Positions 36,731-46,047 are shown, numbered from the stretch's first letter. The stretch: 64,000 nucleotides of DNA from Bacillus sp. sid0103 (GCF_019219025.1 NZ_JAHUWN010000029.1:14964-78963); one strand, 5' to 3'. Program-made: numbers and translations. The notes: generated from the sequence alone by a model not told the origin.

Positions 36731-38725
36731 TTATACATTTTGTAGTTCTTCTATAATTAATTCCTCAATAATTTCATTAAATTTATCAGAATCTATATAA
36801 TCTTGAAGGAAAATTTGTACAAGCCATTTAGTAAGCTCCTCTTCTTCAAAGTCATTATTCTCAAATAAACAAAACCAATCTTTAAAATCATTTGAAATTC
36901 TCGAAGGCTTTAACTTAATAGTTTCCTCTAATACTTGTTTAAACTCTTTAAAGGATTTTGATTTCTTCTTAACCCATAAAGATTCATCAAATATTTCTAA
37001 TAGAGTGAATCCAAACGTAATATTGCCCTGTAATCGAGCTTTTCGTAGTCTACCTTTTGATCCAAAATTATCAGTATTAATAACTGGGCTATACTTTAAT
37101 TTAGAAAGAAAACTGTCACTAATTTCTTCAATATCTTTAGCACTTATTAATAATAGATCTGGATAGAGTTTATTTGTGGAAACCGTCCAATAATCCACAA
37201 ACGAAGGGAGAAATAATTCAGCAGAAGAGTTTTCAATACTCGATACGTGTAAAGATTTAACTGATTCTAATCGTTTGTAATCTTGGAAACAAGATATAAG
37301 CGAATCGTTGGAATAACCATGAATTTCTGGGAAAATAGTTAAATGATCATTGCCGGATATTGACCATCCAATCGTTTGAGCGATATCAAAACCATTTTCT
37401 CCTTTGATAATAATTGGCTTTCTAAACAATATAGCTCCTATTACAGTAAACGCAATAAAACGGGCTTCTTTTTCAACCCCTATGTGCTCTAGGTTTCTAA
37501 TTAGATGGTCCAATAGTGTATTTATTTCCATAATCAATGTTTCTTTTTCTTCTTTCTCTTGTACAAACCACTGGGAAGGTGGTTCATTTAATGAGTTAGT
37601 ATTAACTTTAACGTTAGATAACACATTCGAATTGGGTAATAGGTTTACAAGGGTACGATAAACATTTTCTTGCATTTCTTTTAACTTTTGCTGTAATGCA
37701 TCGTTTGCTTTTTTCAAATCAATGTCTGCTTTATCTTGTTTTTCTTTAATAATTTTCACATCAGTTTGAAGCTTTTCCTTCAGTGTTATAAGTTGCTTGG
37801 TTTCATTAATAATTTTTCGATGCTTATCTTCTAATTTCTTTTTTTCTTCTTCAAGTGCTTCTTCAACCTTTTTATTAATCCTTGATTCAACTACATCATA
37901 TTGTATTAATTCTGAATCAAATATATCAATGCTTTCTTCCGAAATTGAATGGCTTTGTAGTAAGTTTATCGCTTTATAAATTCTCCCCTTTTTAACAATC
38001 GGAGGTAATTCATTGACTAAATCAGCTAAATTTTTAATTACTGCTCGAGAAATTTCTTGAAATTTTTTTTCTTCTTTTAAAATCTTTAAAGCTTCACGAA
38101 CTATTCTTTCATCAGATGCACAGTCTAAATAATTATCAACAGGTGAGTTTGTTATTTCGGTTGAAATAAAATATCTATATACCCCAGAGTTAAAGTCCTG
38201 ATATTTAATAAAATATTCTTTATTTCTACGGACTTCTATTATTCCGGTATCATCTACTTGCCCAACCCATTTATTATCTTTATTTAACTTTACTGAAAAT
38301 GGACCTATTAAATAATCATCTTGAGTTGAAAGAAGAATTTTTGATGTAAAATTAAAAGATGGCATTATTCCTTTTTGAATTATATTAACTATCTCTTGTT
38401 GCTGTGTTAAAAAATTGTAATCCGATTCAACTACTTCAAAATAACCGATATGGGGCGCTTCATGTGAAACAATATATTTTGAAGATGATGGAATATCACT
38501 ATTATAAGTTCCACTTTCTGTTAGTATAAAGAATCCCAATTTTCCGTTATACATCTCCTCCGAAGGAAACGGCACAAAAATTTTCCCATTATTAGGAAAT
38601 TCCTCATAAGGATTCTTAATATCTATTAATTTATTATTTTGTACATTTGCTAAAACCCCTAAAAAAGTACGTTTACGTCCATCTATTCGATCAATGAAAC
38701 CAAAAACTGTTTTCAAAAGTGGCAT
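36731..38725 (-). CDS. Coiled-coil protein with degenerate ATPase-like domain, 664 aa
   Basis: The N-terminal third is beta-rich (KTVFGFIDRIDGRKRTFLGV, GKIFVPFPSEE). Residues of about 280-365 form a long charged coiled coil (KKVEEALEEEKKKLEDKHRK onwards). A C-terminal domain contains IIIKGENGFDIAQTIGW, shaped like a Walker A loop but without the GKT/S, and PDLLLISAKDIEEI, shaped like a Walker B. It resembles an AAA fold that has lost nucleotide binding. The gene lies 10 bases after the CoiA-like gene. Function is unknown; a scaffold or sensor in a defence complex is my inference. Confidence 0.68.
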   Translation of the reverse strand: MPLLKTVFGFIDRIDGRKRTFLGVLANVQNNKLIDIKNPYEEFPNNGKIFVPFPSEEMYNGKLGFFILTESGTYNSDIPSSSKYIVSHEAPHIGYFEVVESDYNFLTQQQEIVNIIQKGIMPSFNFTSKILLSTQDDYLIGPFSVKLNKDNKWVGQVDDTGIIEVRRNKEYFIKYQDFNSGVYRYFISTEITNSPVDNYLDCASDERIVREALKILKEEKKFQEISRAVIKNLADLVNELPPIVKKGRIYKAINLLQSHSISEESIDIFDSELIQYDVVESRINKKVEEALEEEKKKLEDKHRKIINETKQLITLKEKLQTDVKIIKEKQDKADIDLKKANDALQQKLKEMQENVYRTLVNLLPNSNVLSNVKVNTNSLNEPPSQWFVQEKEEKETLIMEINTLLDHLIRNLEHIGVEKEARFIAFTVIGAILFRKPIIIKGENGFDIAQTIGWSISGNDHLTIFPEIHGYSNDSLISCFQDYKRLESVKSLHVSSIENSSAELFLPSFVDYWTVSTNKLYPDLLLISAKDIEEISDSFLSKLKYSPVINTDNFGSKGRLRKARLQGNITFGFTLLEIFDESLWVKKKSKSFKEFKQVLEETIKLKPSRISNDFKDWFCLFENNDFEEEELTKWLVQIFLQDYIDSDKFNEIIEELIIEELQNV

Positions 38726-38735
38726 CCTCCTAAAA

Positions 38736-40250
38736 TTAATATGTGTTTTTTAAAATTTCCTCAACCATCCTAGGAGCTCTATTACGATACAATTTAATAA
38801 AATAATTGATTTTTCTCTTTTCTATCCCGTCCGGTAATTTCTCTATTATATTTAGTAGCGCTTTATATTGTTTCGTTGTGATAAATATATTTGGTCCATA
38901 TTCCAGTCTCAAATATGATTGCAATAATTGAAGTACATTTATTTTAAGTTGTTGATTTTCATTCCTTTCATGCACTCTTAAACTCCACACGCTTGGTGTA
39001 TAAATAATGGTATTACTAGTTGAGATTACGTAATTTGTTTCTTTTAACGGAAATGGAAATAACCCTTTCTCCTTACACCATAACTCAAAAGGTATATCGT
39101 GAATAAGGTCTACAGTATTTTTTCTATTTACTTCCTTATCTTTAAATACAAATGCTTCTTGTCCATTTGTCAAAAACCTATTTTTATAATGAATCTCCTT
39201 ATTGTTTGCTCTTGTATTATCAATATATAGATTGAGCATCTTTCCTTCGTGACCTTTTATATAAAAGGTATGAAAACCTTTTGATAGATTTGGAAATTCT
39301 TTTATATATGAAGTTATCTCATACTCTTGAGACGACATATCAGAGTCTAAATGAACAATAGTCGTGCTACTTTGTTTAAAATCACAAAAAGTAAGTGCGA
39401 TGGTACATTCTGGTTTATAAACAGCATATGAATAGTCATCATGCCGCTCATAAAGTGAAGGTGATACTAAATCAAGGTAATAATAAGGGGGTTTTATTTG
39501 GTAATTTAGATTATTAAAAAACCATTTAACTAAATTATCATCTAATGTATTGGGTAAATTTATTTTGTAAGCATACCAACCGTTTTTGCATTTTAATGGT
39601 TGAACGGTTAAACTTTTATGGAAACTAGAGAATTTTTTCTTTGAGACGAAATAAAATGTTTCATGTAGGGATATTTCTTTCCTTTCCATCATGACATAAT
39701 CTCCATTAATATAGGCGAATATATAATTATCTCGTTGAAATCCATTAATTATCTCTGGCCATTTTAAATTTAACTTACTAGCATAATCTCTATTGTCTAA
39801 AGATATATGATATAATTCTTTCGGATTAATCTTCATTTTATTAGTAATAGAATCGTGCCTTAAGTTTATAGAGGACAGTTTCTGCTGTATCTCTATGCAC
39901 CTAACATTAAAGTATAATCCCTTATCTTCAAATAACCTTGTATAGTTTCTTGAAATCTTAGGGAATTTAAGATAAAATTCCCACTCACTTTCTGTTTCTT
40001 CAAATGTAATATAAGGTCTCCGTACCGAAGTCGCATAATCTAGTGGATCATAAAAATCCCCTAACCCTTGAGTATATAAATCACACCACTCTTTCTTTCC
40101 ACCAACTTTGTGTCGGAAATGAGCTATTTGAATTCTTCCTTCTGCTTTTATCACATCTTCTCCACAACACGGACAAGTATACCCTCCAATATTCTTATAA
40201 GCTTTATTAGCTTGAATAAGGTTTCCAACCCTATCAAAAGCTTTTTCCAT
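38736..40250 (-). CDS. CoiA-like zinc-finger protein, first gene of the helicase operon
   Basis: About 504 residues from MEKAFDRVGNLIQANKAY. The N-terminus contains the CoiA-type zinc motif: YTCPCCGEDVIKAEG, then IAHFRHK and a further cysteine (EWCDLY). In competence protein CoiA this domain precedes a PD-(D/E)xK nuclease; here I see no clear nuclease motif in the remaining 430 residues, which are beta-rich and rich in aromatic residues. The start at 40250 follows GGTGAT; an in-frame ATG at 40274 is possible. It probably recognises nucleic acid for the downstream helicase (inference). Confidence 0.65.
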   Translation of the reverse strand: MEKAFDRVGNLIQANKAYKNIGGYTCPCCGEDVIKAEGRIQIAHFRHKVGGKKEWCDLYTQGLGDFYDPLDYATSVRRPYITFEETESEWEFYLKFPKISRNYTRLFEDKGLYFNVRCIEIQQKLSSINLRHDSITNKMKINPKELYHISLDNRDYASKLNLKWPEIINGFQRDNYIFAYINGDYVMMERKEISLHETFYFVSKKKFSSFHKSLTVQPLKCKNGWYAYKINLPNTLDDNLVKWFFNNLNYQIKPPYYYLDLVSPSLYERHDDYSYAVYKPECTIALTFCDFKQSSTTIVHLDSDMSSQEYEITSYIKEFPNLSKGFHTFYIKGHEGKMLNLYIDNTRANNKEIHYKNRFLTNGQEAFVFKDKEVNRKNTVDLIHDIPFELWCKEKGLFPFPLKETNYVISTSNTIIYTPSVWSLRVHERNENQQLKINVLQLLQSYLRLEYGPNIFITTKQYKALLNIIEKLPDGIEKRKINYFIKLYRNRAPRMVEEILKNTY

Positions 40251-40337
40251 TTTTATCACCACATTTACTTTCATAGATTCATTTGTTATTATTTACAGAA
40301 TAGTCAATAATTATATTTTACTATTATTTTAATTAAA

Positions 40338-40511
40338 ATAACAGGTCTCTGACCATACATGGTTTCGAAACAATCTGCCTACTGTTTGGCCTACTGTTTC
40401 CCTTCGTTTACATCAGCACTTGTACACTTTGCCTCTACGACTGCCAAAGGCTTTTCATTGTCTCCAAACAATACATAATCCACATTACCATTCCTTGATT
40501 ATTCGACCCTG
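40338..40511 (-). pseudogene. HsdR fragment (N-terminal nuclease region)
   Basis: It reads SRNGNVDYVLFGDNEKPLAV, then VEAKCTSADVNEGKQ, stop, AKQ, stop, ADCFETMYGQRPVI. This is the N-terminal PD-(D/E)xK nuclease of type I restriction subunit HsdR (D...E-x-K in VDYVLF...AVVEAK). Two glutamine codons have become TAG, and the rest of the gene is missing. Another HsdR piece, on the opposite strand, is at 46213-46579. Confidence 0.78.
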
Positions 40512-40878
40512 TCATTCGGCTGCTCTCCTTTTGTCATTTATTCTTTTGATTGAGCTTTTAATCTTTTGATTTTCCGATTTTCTGCTCGTTTGGTATGGCG
40601 GCTCGCCGCAAATGAAACAGGAACCTACGGAATGTAGGCGTTAGCCCTTACAGTCCGTGGTTATCGGTCCATTTAATGCCGAAGCGACACGTACGGAATG
40701 ACAGAAAGGCGTCTTTTCCTTTCTGATTAGTCCGTAGTGCTGCCTTCCTAAATAAGTTATTTATGTACTTGTTCTAGATCTTTAAAGTTCTAATTTCTGA
40801 AGAAAATTCGCAGCCTTAAGGCTGCCAGGTTGTTAAGCATTGATCCGGCTTTAAAGCATCTAAAAATTCACCACGGCA
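40512..40878. repeat. R element copy 4 (upstream of the four-gene operon)
   Basis: CGGCTGCTCTCC through the core (about 40580-40748) to the GCAGCCTTAAGGCTGC palindrome and CTAAAAATTCACC. Core helices TACGGA/TCCGTA and CAGAAAGG/CCTTTCTG are perfect. It is followed by the uninterrupted version of the site at which the SF1-helicase cassette inserted after copy 3. It lies about 240 bases upstream of the CoiA-like gene on the minus strand, the same relation R has to ardC and radC. Confidence 0.8.
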
Positions 40879-40879
40879 C

Positions 40880-41085
40880 ATACCTCGAGAAGAACGGATG
40901 TTTTCCATAAGTGAATCAGGTATTTATCCAATTCGAATAAAAATACTGGAAAGTCTTTTAAGACTATCCAGTACATCCTATTTCTTTTGATACCTTGGAA
41001 TTAAGTTAATAGAGAAGTATATTTTACTGATCTTCACCCCGATGCTTATTAAAAGACTGTTTGATCAGGTACATAACATCATCTA
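40880..41085. repeat. Direct repeat, right copy
   Basis: Match to 30051-30255. This copy includes the true 3' end of the GmrSD-like gene, showing that the left copy is the derived, truncated one. Confidence 0.8.
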
Positions 41086-42709
41086 TCTCCATGAACGTGG
41101 AAATACCTATCTCCACATCACCATTCCCCCATCTTCCTAAATTAGTAACATCTTTACATATTCCCTTTGGATCATGTATCTCATTAAAAGCCATATTTAG
41201 ACTTAATCGTAATCTGCTCTTTTGTGGTACTACATCAACAAAATTTGTTGTTGTTTTATAAGCAATATAAAGTTTTTTAAATTCTTCCCTTACTGAACTA
41301 TCAAGGTTGCAAATCCTTTTTCTAAGCTCCTCAAAAAGTTCTAACATATTCCCAGTTAAATCAGGAAAATCATTACTTGTATAAATTACATTCTCACTCT
41401 CATTAGCCCTTTTATTATATTTTGCTACCACATCTACAGGCAGCTCCGGATAACTCCAAACTAAAATTGCCTGTTCAGAAAGTCTCTTACCTCTATTGAT
41501 AATTTCTTGTTCATTCCAAACTTCCAGCTGACTTAGCCATTTATTTAATCGTAACGGACTATCAGCAAAACCACCATCCATATCCCTTTTTGCTTTAAAT
41601 GGTTTATCACTCAATTCGGAATTATATCTTGTCAACGTCAAATTCCCTAAAGTATGGAGATGAATCATCTGAACTTCTTCCCAATTTTCGCCGAGGTCTT
41701 TTCGCCACTCGGTAGATAAGTTTTTATTTTGAGGCATTATGTGTTCGATTGTATAGCTTTCTATATCAACAATTTCTTTCCGATTGTAGTTTTCTAACTT
41801 CCTCAATAAGTAGTTTCGGTTCCTAAAGTTATAAACATCTTTTACCGTAAGTTCTCTAACAAATTCCTCGTTGTTTGGAAACCGCTTATAAGAATCTTTT
41901 AAGCTCAAAACGACTTGGACACTTTCTAGATAATTTTCTTTGTTTATTTCTTTGCTAAATGTGGCAAATGTTTTATTTAGTGAGTTTGTTGGTACTCCAC
42001 ATATAGCTCTACGGAACACATAGGACTCAACCAATTTTAAAATGGCAGTAAACTCATTTTTAGTTATCTTTTGATTGGAATAATCATCATAGACTTCAAG
42101 AAGAAATGGGTATGATACATCTACCTTTAATGTATTAACATCTTCTAAAATTTGATTAATTTCCTTATCCTTATCAGTTTGAAACATTAAATTCACAAAG
42201 TATTTAGAACACTTATAAATGTCTTTCAATATCTCTTCAATTGAGACTTCTTTCTGTTGAAGAACATATTCCTTAAAGTCAGAATAAACATTTCTTATAT
42301 TTGGAATACGCCCTGTCTTTACCGTTAAATAATCACGCATAAATTTATCAAATAAGGAAGGATCGTTTATATGACCAAATCCCTTTTCCATTGGATACCA
42401 ATAATTTTTATATAGTATTTCTTGTTCCTTTGGTTCCAGTTTCATTAAAACAAAATTACGGATTAAATCAGCTTGGGACAAATCAAGACCTGTCGAATTT
42501 AAACTTTCAAAAATGAGTTGCGGATTATCATGGTCTCTATCGAGTGATATATCTACAACGATTAGTTTTGATATACCTCGATAAAGCAAATTGAGATCAA
42601 TTCCACTTTTTTTAATACTGTCCAAAAAGAATTGGTAATTTTCATAGACTCTTTGAGAATATTCCTCTGGAACTTCTTTCTCATTGATTAGGCCGATAAG
42701 TGTTTCTTT
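41024..42709 (-). pseudogene. GmrSD-type restriction protein, C-terminal part (DUF1524), split by IS21
   Basis: It contains the rest of the DUF262 region (ISKLIVVDISLDRDHDNPQL, IFESLNSTGLDLSQADLIRN) and a DUF1524 HNH-type nuclease: IEHIMPQNKNLSTEW, LGNLTLTRYN, FKAKRD. GmrSD-type enzymes cut phage DNA with modified bases in a nucleotide-dependent way. The gene is interrupted by the IS at 42710-44880. Removing the IS and one copy of the CTTT duplication rejoins LLLTQVDK to ETLIGLINEKE in frame, giving a 696-residue protein, so the interruption is recent. An ATG created at the IS junction could still permit translation of this part. Confidence 0.88.
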
Positions 42710-42769
42710 TGTCAACAACGGTTTATTTTTCCCCATTTCCAACGGTTAAAAAATCCCCAATTTCAGCGT

Positions 42770-43528
42770 TCAACCTTGTATTGGTTGAACGCCAGCCCGT
42801 TGTTTTTCTCTTAACCTATATGATTGTCCTTTAATATTAAACGTTATTGAATGGTGCAATAAACGATCGAGAACGGCCGTAGCTAAAACATCATCTCCAA
42901 ATATTTTCTCCCATTCAACATAGGATTTATTGGACGTAATGATTATAGATCCATGCTCATACCTTTTTGAAATGATTTGAAACAATAGATTAGCACTAAG
43001 CTCATCAAATGGAAAATAACCCATTTCGTCAATAATTAATACTTCAGGAACACACAATTTATTAACTAGGCGGGCAGTAGTTCCACGCTGCTCAGCCTTT
43101 TTACAAGATAAAATAAAATCATCACATCTGGTGTAATAGGCTGTATTTCCTTGTTCTATTGCTTCAATTGTTAGACCTATTGCTAGGTGAGTTTTCCCTA
43201 CTCCTGGCGGACCCAGGAGTAAGATGTTTTCTCCATTTTGGATGAAACGACAAGTCATTACCTCTTTTACTCTACGTTCATTGACGCTTGTTTGAAATTC
43301 AAAATCAAAGTCCTCAATTTTTTTATAAAATGGTAGTTTAGATTTTTTAAGCCGTCTTTCAAGGTTTTGTCTCTCTTTACTTTCAATTTCTTGTAATAAA
43401 ACGATGTTAAGAAAGTCAGAATATGATACATTATCTTTAGAGGCATCCTCTAAAATGCCTTCCATTCGATTTGAGGTTAAATGAAAACCTACACTTTTAA
43501 GACGTTCAGTTAGAAGGTCAGTGTTCAT
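42770..43528 (-). CDS. istB: IS21-family helper ATPase IstB
   Basis: 252 residues, DnaA/DnaC-like AAA ATPase: Walker A LLGPPGVGKTHLAIGL, Walker B VLIIDEMGYFPFD, sensor IITSNKSYVEWEKIFGDDVLA. It assists the transposase in target choice. Its start overlaps the istA stop (ATGA). Confidence 0.94.
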   Translation of the reverse strand: MNTDLLTERLKSVGFHLTSNRMEGILEDASKDNVSYSDFLNIVLLQEIESKERQNLERRLKKSKLPFYKKIEDFDFEFQTSVNERRVKEVMTCRFIQNGENILLLGPPGVGKTHLAIGLTIEAIEQGNTAYYTRCDDFILSCKKAEQRGTTARLVNKLCVPEVLIIDEMGYFPFDELSANLLFQIISKRYEHGSIIITSNKSYVEWEKIFGDDVLATAVLDRLLHHSITFNIKGQSYRLREKQRAGVQPIQG

Positions 43529-44775
43529 TCATATTCACCAACCTTTGACTGTTCTTCATACACCAAGAGGGAACGTTGTTCCACTTTTGGACCAGAGAGA
43601 GGATTGTGACCGGTCGCCAAACCTTTAGGTGTCACTTTCGTCTCTTCTTTTTTATTTTCTTTGTAATGTTTCAATTGAGCGATTGATTTGGTATTCCCAT
43701 TGATCATTGGATGTGTCGCAATACAATCTAGTTCATAGTAAACTTCGATATGGTGTTCTAAAGTCTCTTTAATCTTCACTTCTGCTCCCTTATAACGGTA
43801 GGGGACAGAGTACAGTTTATTCTCGTAAGAGATATAACCCTGTTGGTCAACTCTAGTAGTTGTCCATCTACTCATTGGGAATAGAGGGCGTTGGTTCCAA
43901 TTTAGTAATTTCTCTTGTTCCACTTCAAACCGTTCAAACGGTGATTCCTTGGTTGTTTGATTAGGCTTCTTATTAGCTATTTTGTCCAACCATTCTATTA
44001 GACTCTCATTCATCTTAACTAGGGATGGCTCCAACTTTCGATGCATAAAATTTTTCTTCACATATCCAACTGCACTTTCCACTTTACCTTTAGATTGAGG
44101 ACGAGCTGGTTTACAAGCTTTTGGAACAATGCCATAGTAAGCTAAAAACTCCTCAAATTTTCTATTGAATCTAATTTCAGTCGGGCTATGCTTAATCACT
44201 ACAGTCTTCATGTTGTCATAAAGAATTTGTGATGGAACACCATTAAAATACGAGAAAGCATTCATGTGACACTTCATCAGTTGTTCCATGTTCATTGTTG
44301 TTGTAATCTCCATGTATTTCATTCTTGAATATCCAAGGACGATGACGAATACATAAAGTTTCTGTTTCTTACCGTCAATCTCGTGTTCTCCTAATTCACC
44401 CCAATCCATTTGAGCTTGTTTACCTGGAGGAGTTTCAAAACGGATACTTGACTGCTTATTAGGTTTTTCACGAAAGGGACTAATAAACTCCCTTAGTATT
44501 GTCATTTGGCCATCATAGCCCATTCCCTGTATCTCTTCTAACAAAACTACACAATTTGTGGTTCCTTCTTTAAGTCTCTTTAACAAATACTCTTTATAGT
44601 TATCTAATTTGCTTCCTTTACTTTTTTTATCCCCCTTTCTTTTAGGAAGTTGATTCTGGTTTATGTACTTCCTAATGGTCTTTCTATCGAACCCAGTTTC
44701 TTCTGAAATTGCAGTTTGAGTCCATCCTTTCTGATGTAACTCTCTGATCATAAAAAATTCCCCATCCTTTAACAT
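43525..44775 (-). CDS. istA: IS21-family transposase IstA
   Basis: 416 residues. N-terminal helix-turn-helix (KGWTQTAISEETGFDRKTIRK), then the DDE catalytic domain: Asp in QMDWGELGEHE, Asp in QILYDNMKTVV, Glu in ARPQSKGKVESAVGYVKK. GGAGAG precedes the ATG. It appears intact, so the element may still be active and could mobilise related cassettes, though its terminal repeats differ from those of the cassette at 26346. Confidence 0.94.
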   Translation of the reverse strand: MLKDGEFFMIRELHQKGWTQTAISEETGFDRKTIRKYINQNQLPKRKGDKKSKGSKLDNYKEYLLKRLKEGTTNCVVLLEEIQGMGYDGQMTILREFISPFREKPNKQSSIRFETPPGKQAQMDWGELGEHEIDGKKQKLYVFVIVLGYSRMKYMEITTTMNMEQLMKCHMNAFSYFNGVPSQILYDNMKTVVIKHSPTEIRFNRKFEEFLAYYGIVPKACKPARPQSKGKVESAVGYVKKNFMHRKLEPSLVKMNESLIEWLDKIANKKPNQTTKESPFERFEVEQEKLLNWNQRPLFPMSRWTTTRVDQQGYISYENKLYSVPYRYKGAEVKIKETLEHHIEVYYELDCIATHPMINGNTKSIAQLKHYKENKKEETKVTPKGLATGHNPLSGPKVEQRSLLVYEEQSKVGEYE

Positions 44776-44880
44776 GTTGTCTCTCCACTCAAAAAAATTT
44801 TGATGTATCGAGACAATTATCCGTTATTTTTGGGGAATTTTTAACCGTTTATATTGGGGATTTTAACACCGTTTTTCACA

Positions 44881-45289
44881 CTTTATCTACTTGTGTCAAT
44901 AAGAGCTTATAATAAAGCTCGTCTTCCTCATCATTATTAACTAAATAGTAATTCATAATTTTCCGTCTTGTTATATCAAATGTTTGTCCACTGTCATTAA
45001 TCGCTTTTCCTAAAGCAAGCAACAACAAGGTAAGAGTGGTCATACGTTGTTGCCCGTCAATGACAAGTAATTGCGGAACAGCAGAGATTTGATATAAGCC
45101 TTTTTCAATATAAACAATTGAACCGACAAAATGTCCTTTAATATTTTCATCATTGGATGCTCTTACAATATCGTTCCAAAGTTGTTTGCATTGCTCAATG
45201 GTCCAACTATATTTTCGTTGATAAATCGGGATAATAAATTGTTTCGTACCTTGGAGAAATTTTAAAAAATTCGTTTCAGATGCTTTCAC
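44881..45289 (-). pseudogene. GmrSD-type restriction protein, N-terminal part (DUF262)
   Basis: The first 136 codons of the split gene: MKASETNFLKFLQGTKQFII, PIYQRKYSW, HFVGSIVYIEKG, and the DUF262 signature VIDGQQRMTTLTLLLLAL (the DGQQR nucleotide-binding/hydrolysis motif of GmrS). The frame runs into the IS after LLLTQVDK and ends at a TGA two codons inside it. See the C-terminal part at 41024-42709 for frame restoration. Confidence 0.88.
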
Positions 45290-45531
45290 TAATGTATCAC
45301 CCTTCTATATCTAAAACTAACTACTAAGCCTATTGTAACAAACCTTTGGGATTATTTGGTGCTTATCTTCAAATGAATTAACCAAGTAAATCTTTTGCCT
45401 AGACAAAGGCAATGGCCCTGCCTTCTACCTATTACCGTTCAAAAATCGAATAGCTCCAGTTTATATTTTTTCCTTCAATAGTTTGTTATAATAAAGTGTT
45501 TTTAACATTATTGAGGGGGAACATTATTTTT

Positions 45532-45981
45532 ATGTCAGTTGAAGTAGGCAGCAAGTTACAAGGTAAAGTAACAGGGATCACTAATTTTGGAGCATTCGTA
45601 GACTTACCGGATGGATCAACAGGACTTGTGCATATCAGTGAAGTCGCGGATAGCTATGTAAAAGATGTGAATGACCATCTCAAAGTAGGCGACCAGGTTG
45701 AAGTAAAAGTGATTAGTATGAAAGATGGAAAAACTTCCTTGTCCATCAAAAAAGCTATCGATAGACCCGAAGGACAAAACTCTTCTTATTCACAACGCCC
45801 ACCACGCTCTGGAAGATCTGATAACCGTTCCAAAGACTTTCGTCCAAAGGGAAATTTCAAACCAAAGGAAAGTTTTGAAGATAAAATGGCTCGTTTTTTA
45901 AAGACGAGTGAAGAGAATTTATCTACCCTTAATCGAAACACTGGAGCAAAACAAGGCGGTAGAGGCGGAAGACGCGGATAA
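45532..45981 (+). CDS. yabR: S1-domain RNA-binding protein, YabR-like
   Basis: 149 residues. An S1 domain from MSVEVGSKLQGKVTGITNFG, then AFVDLPDGSTGLVHISEVAD, to KDGKTSLSIKKA is followed by a disordered basic tail (RPPRSGRSDNRSKDFRPKG) and a GGRGGRRG end. It matches B. subtilis YabR in the S1 domain; the tail is somewhat longer. Such proteins bind ribosomes or RNA. GAGGGGG lies upstream of the ATG, TATAAT is at 45486-45491, and a terminator follows. YabR is usually a core chromosomal gene near divIC, so its place among restriction relics is unexpected. Confidence 0.85.
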   Translation: MSVEVGSKLQGKVTGITNFGAFVDLPDGSTGLVHISEVADSYVKDVNDHLKVGDQVEVKVISMKDGKTSLSIKKAIDRPEGQNSSYSQRPPRSGRSDNRSKDFRPKGNFKPKESFEDKMARFLKTSEENLSTLNRNTGAKQGGRGGRRG

Positions 45982-46016
45982 CTTGTTGCGTTTTTTAATG
46001 CTTCATTATATAGATA

Positions 46017-46047
46017 AAGGCAAGCCTGTAATTGGCTTGCCTTCTTT
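46017..46047 (+). terminator. Terminator after yabR
   Basis: AAGGCAAGCC pairs with GGCTTGCCTT around a 7-base loop, followed by CTTTAAT. Confidence 0.85.

Larger units (their letters stand above)
42710..44880 (-). mobile_element. IS21-family insertion sequence, complete, 2171 bp
   Basis: The ends are inverted repeats beginning TGTCAACAACGGT (left) and TGTGAAAAACGGT (right), with further shared blocks (TCCCCA, AACGGTTAAAAA). CTTT is duplicated at 42706-42709 and 44881-44884. It contains overlapping istA and istB genes. It interrupts the GmrSD-like gene. Confidence 0.93.
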
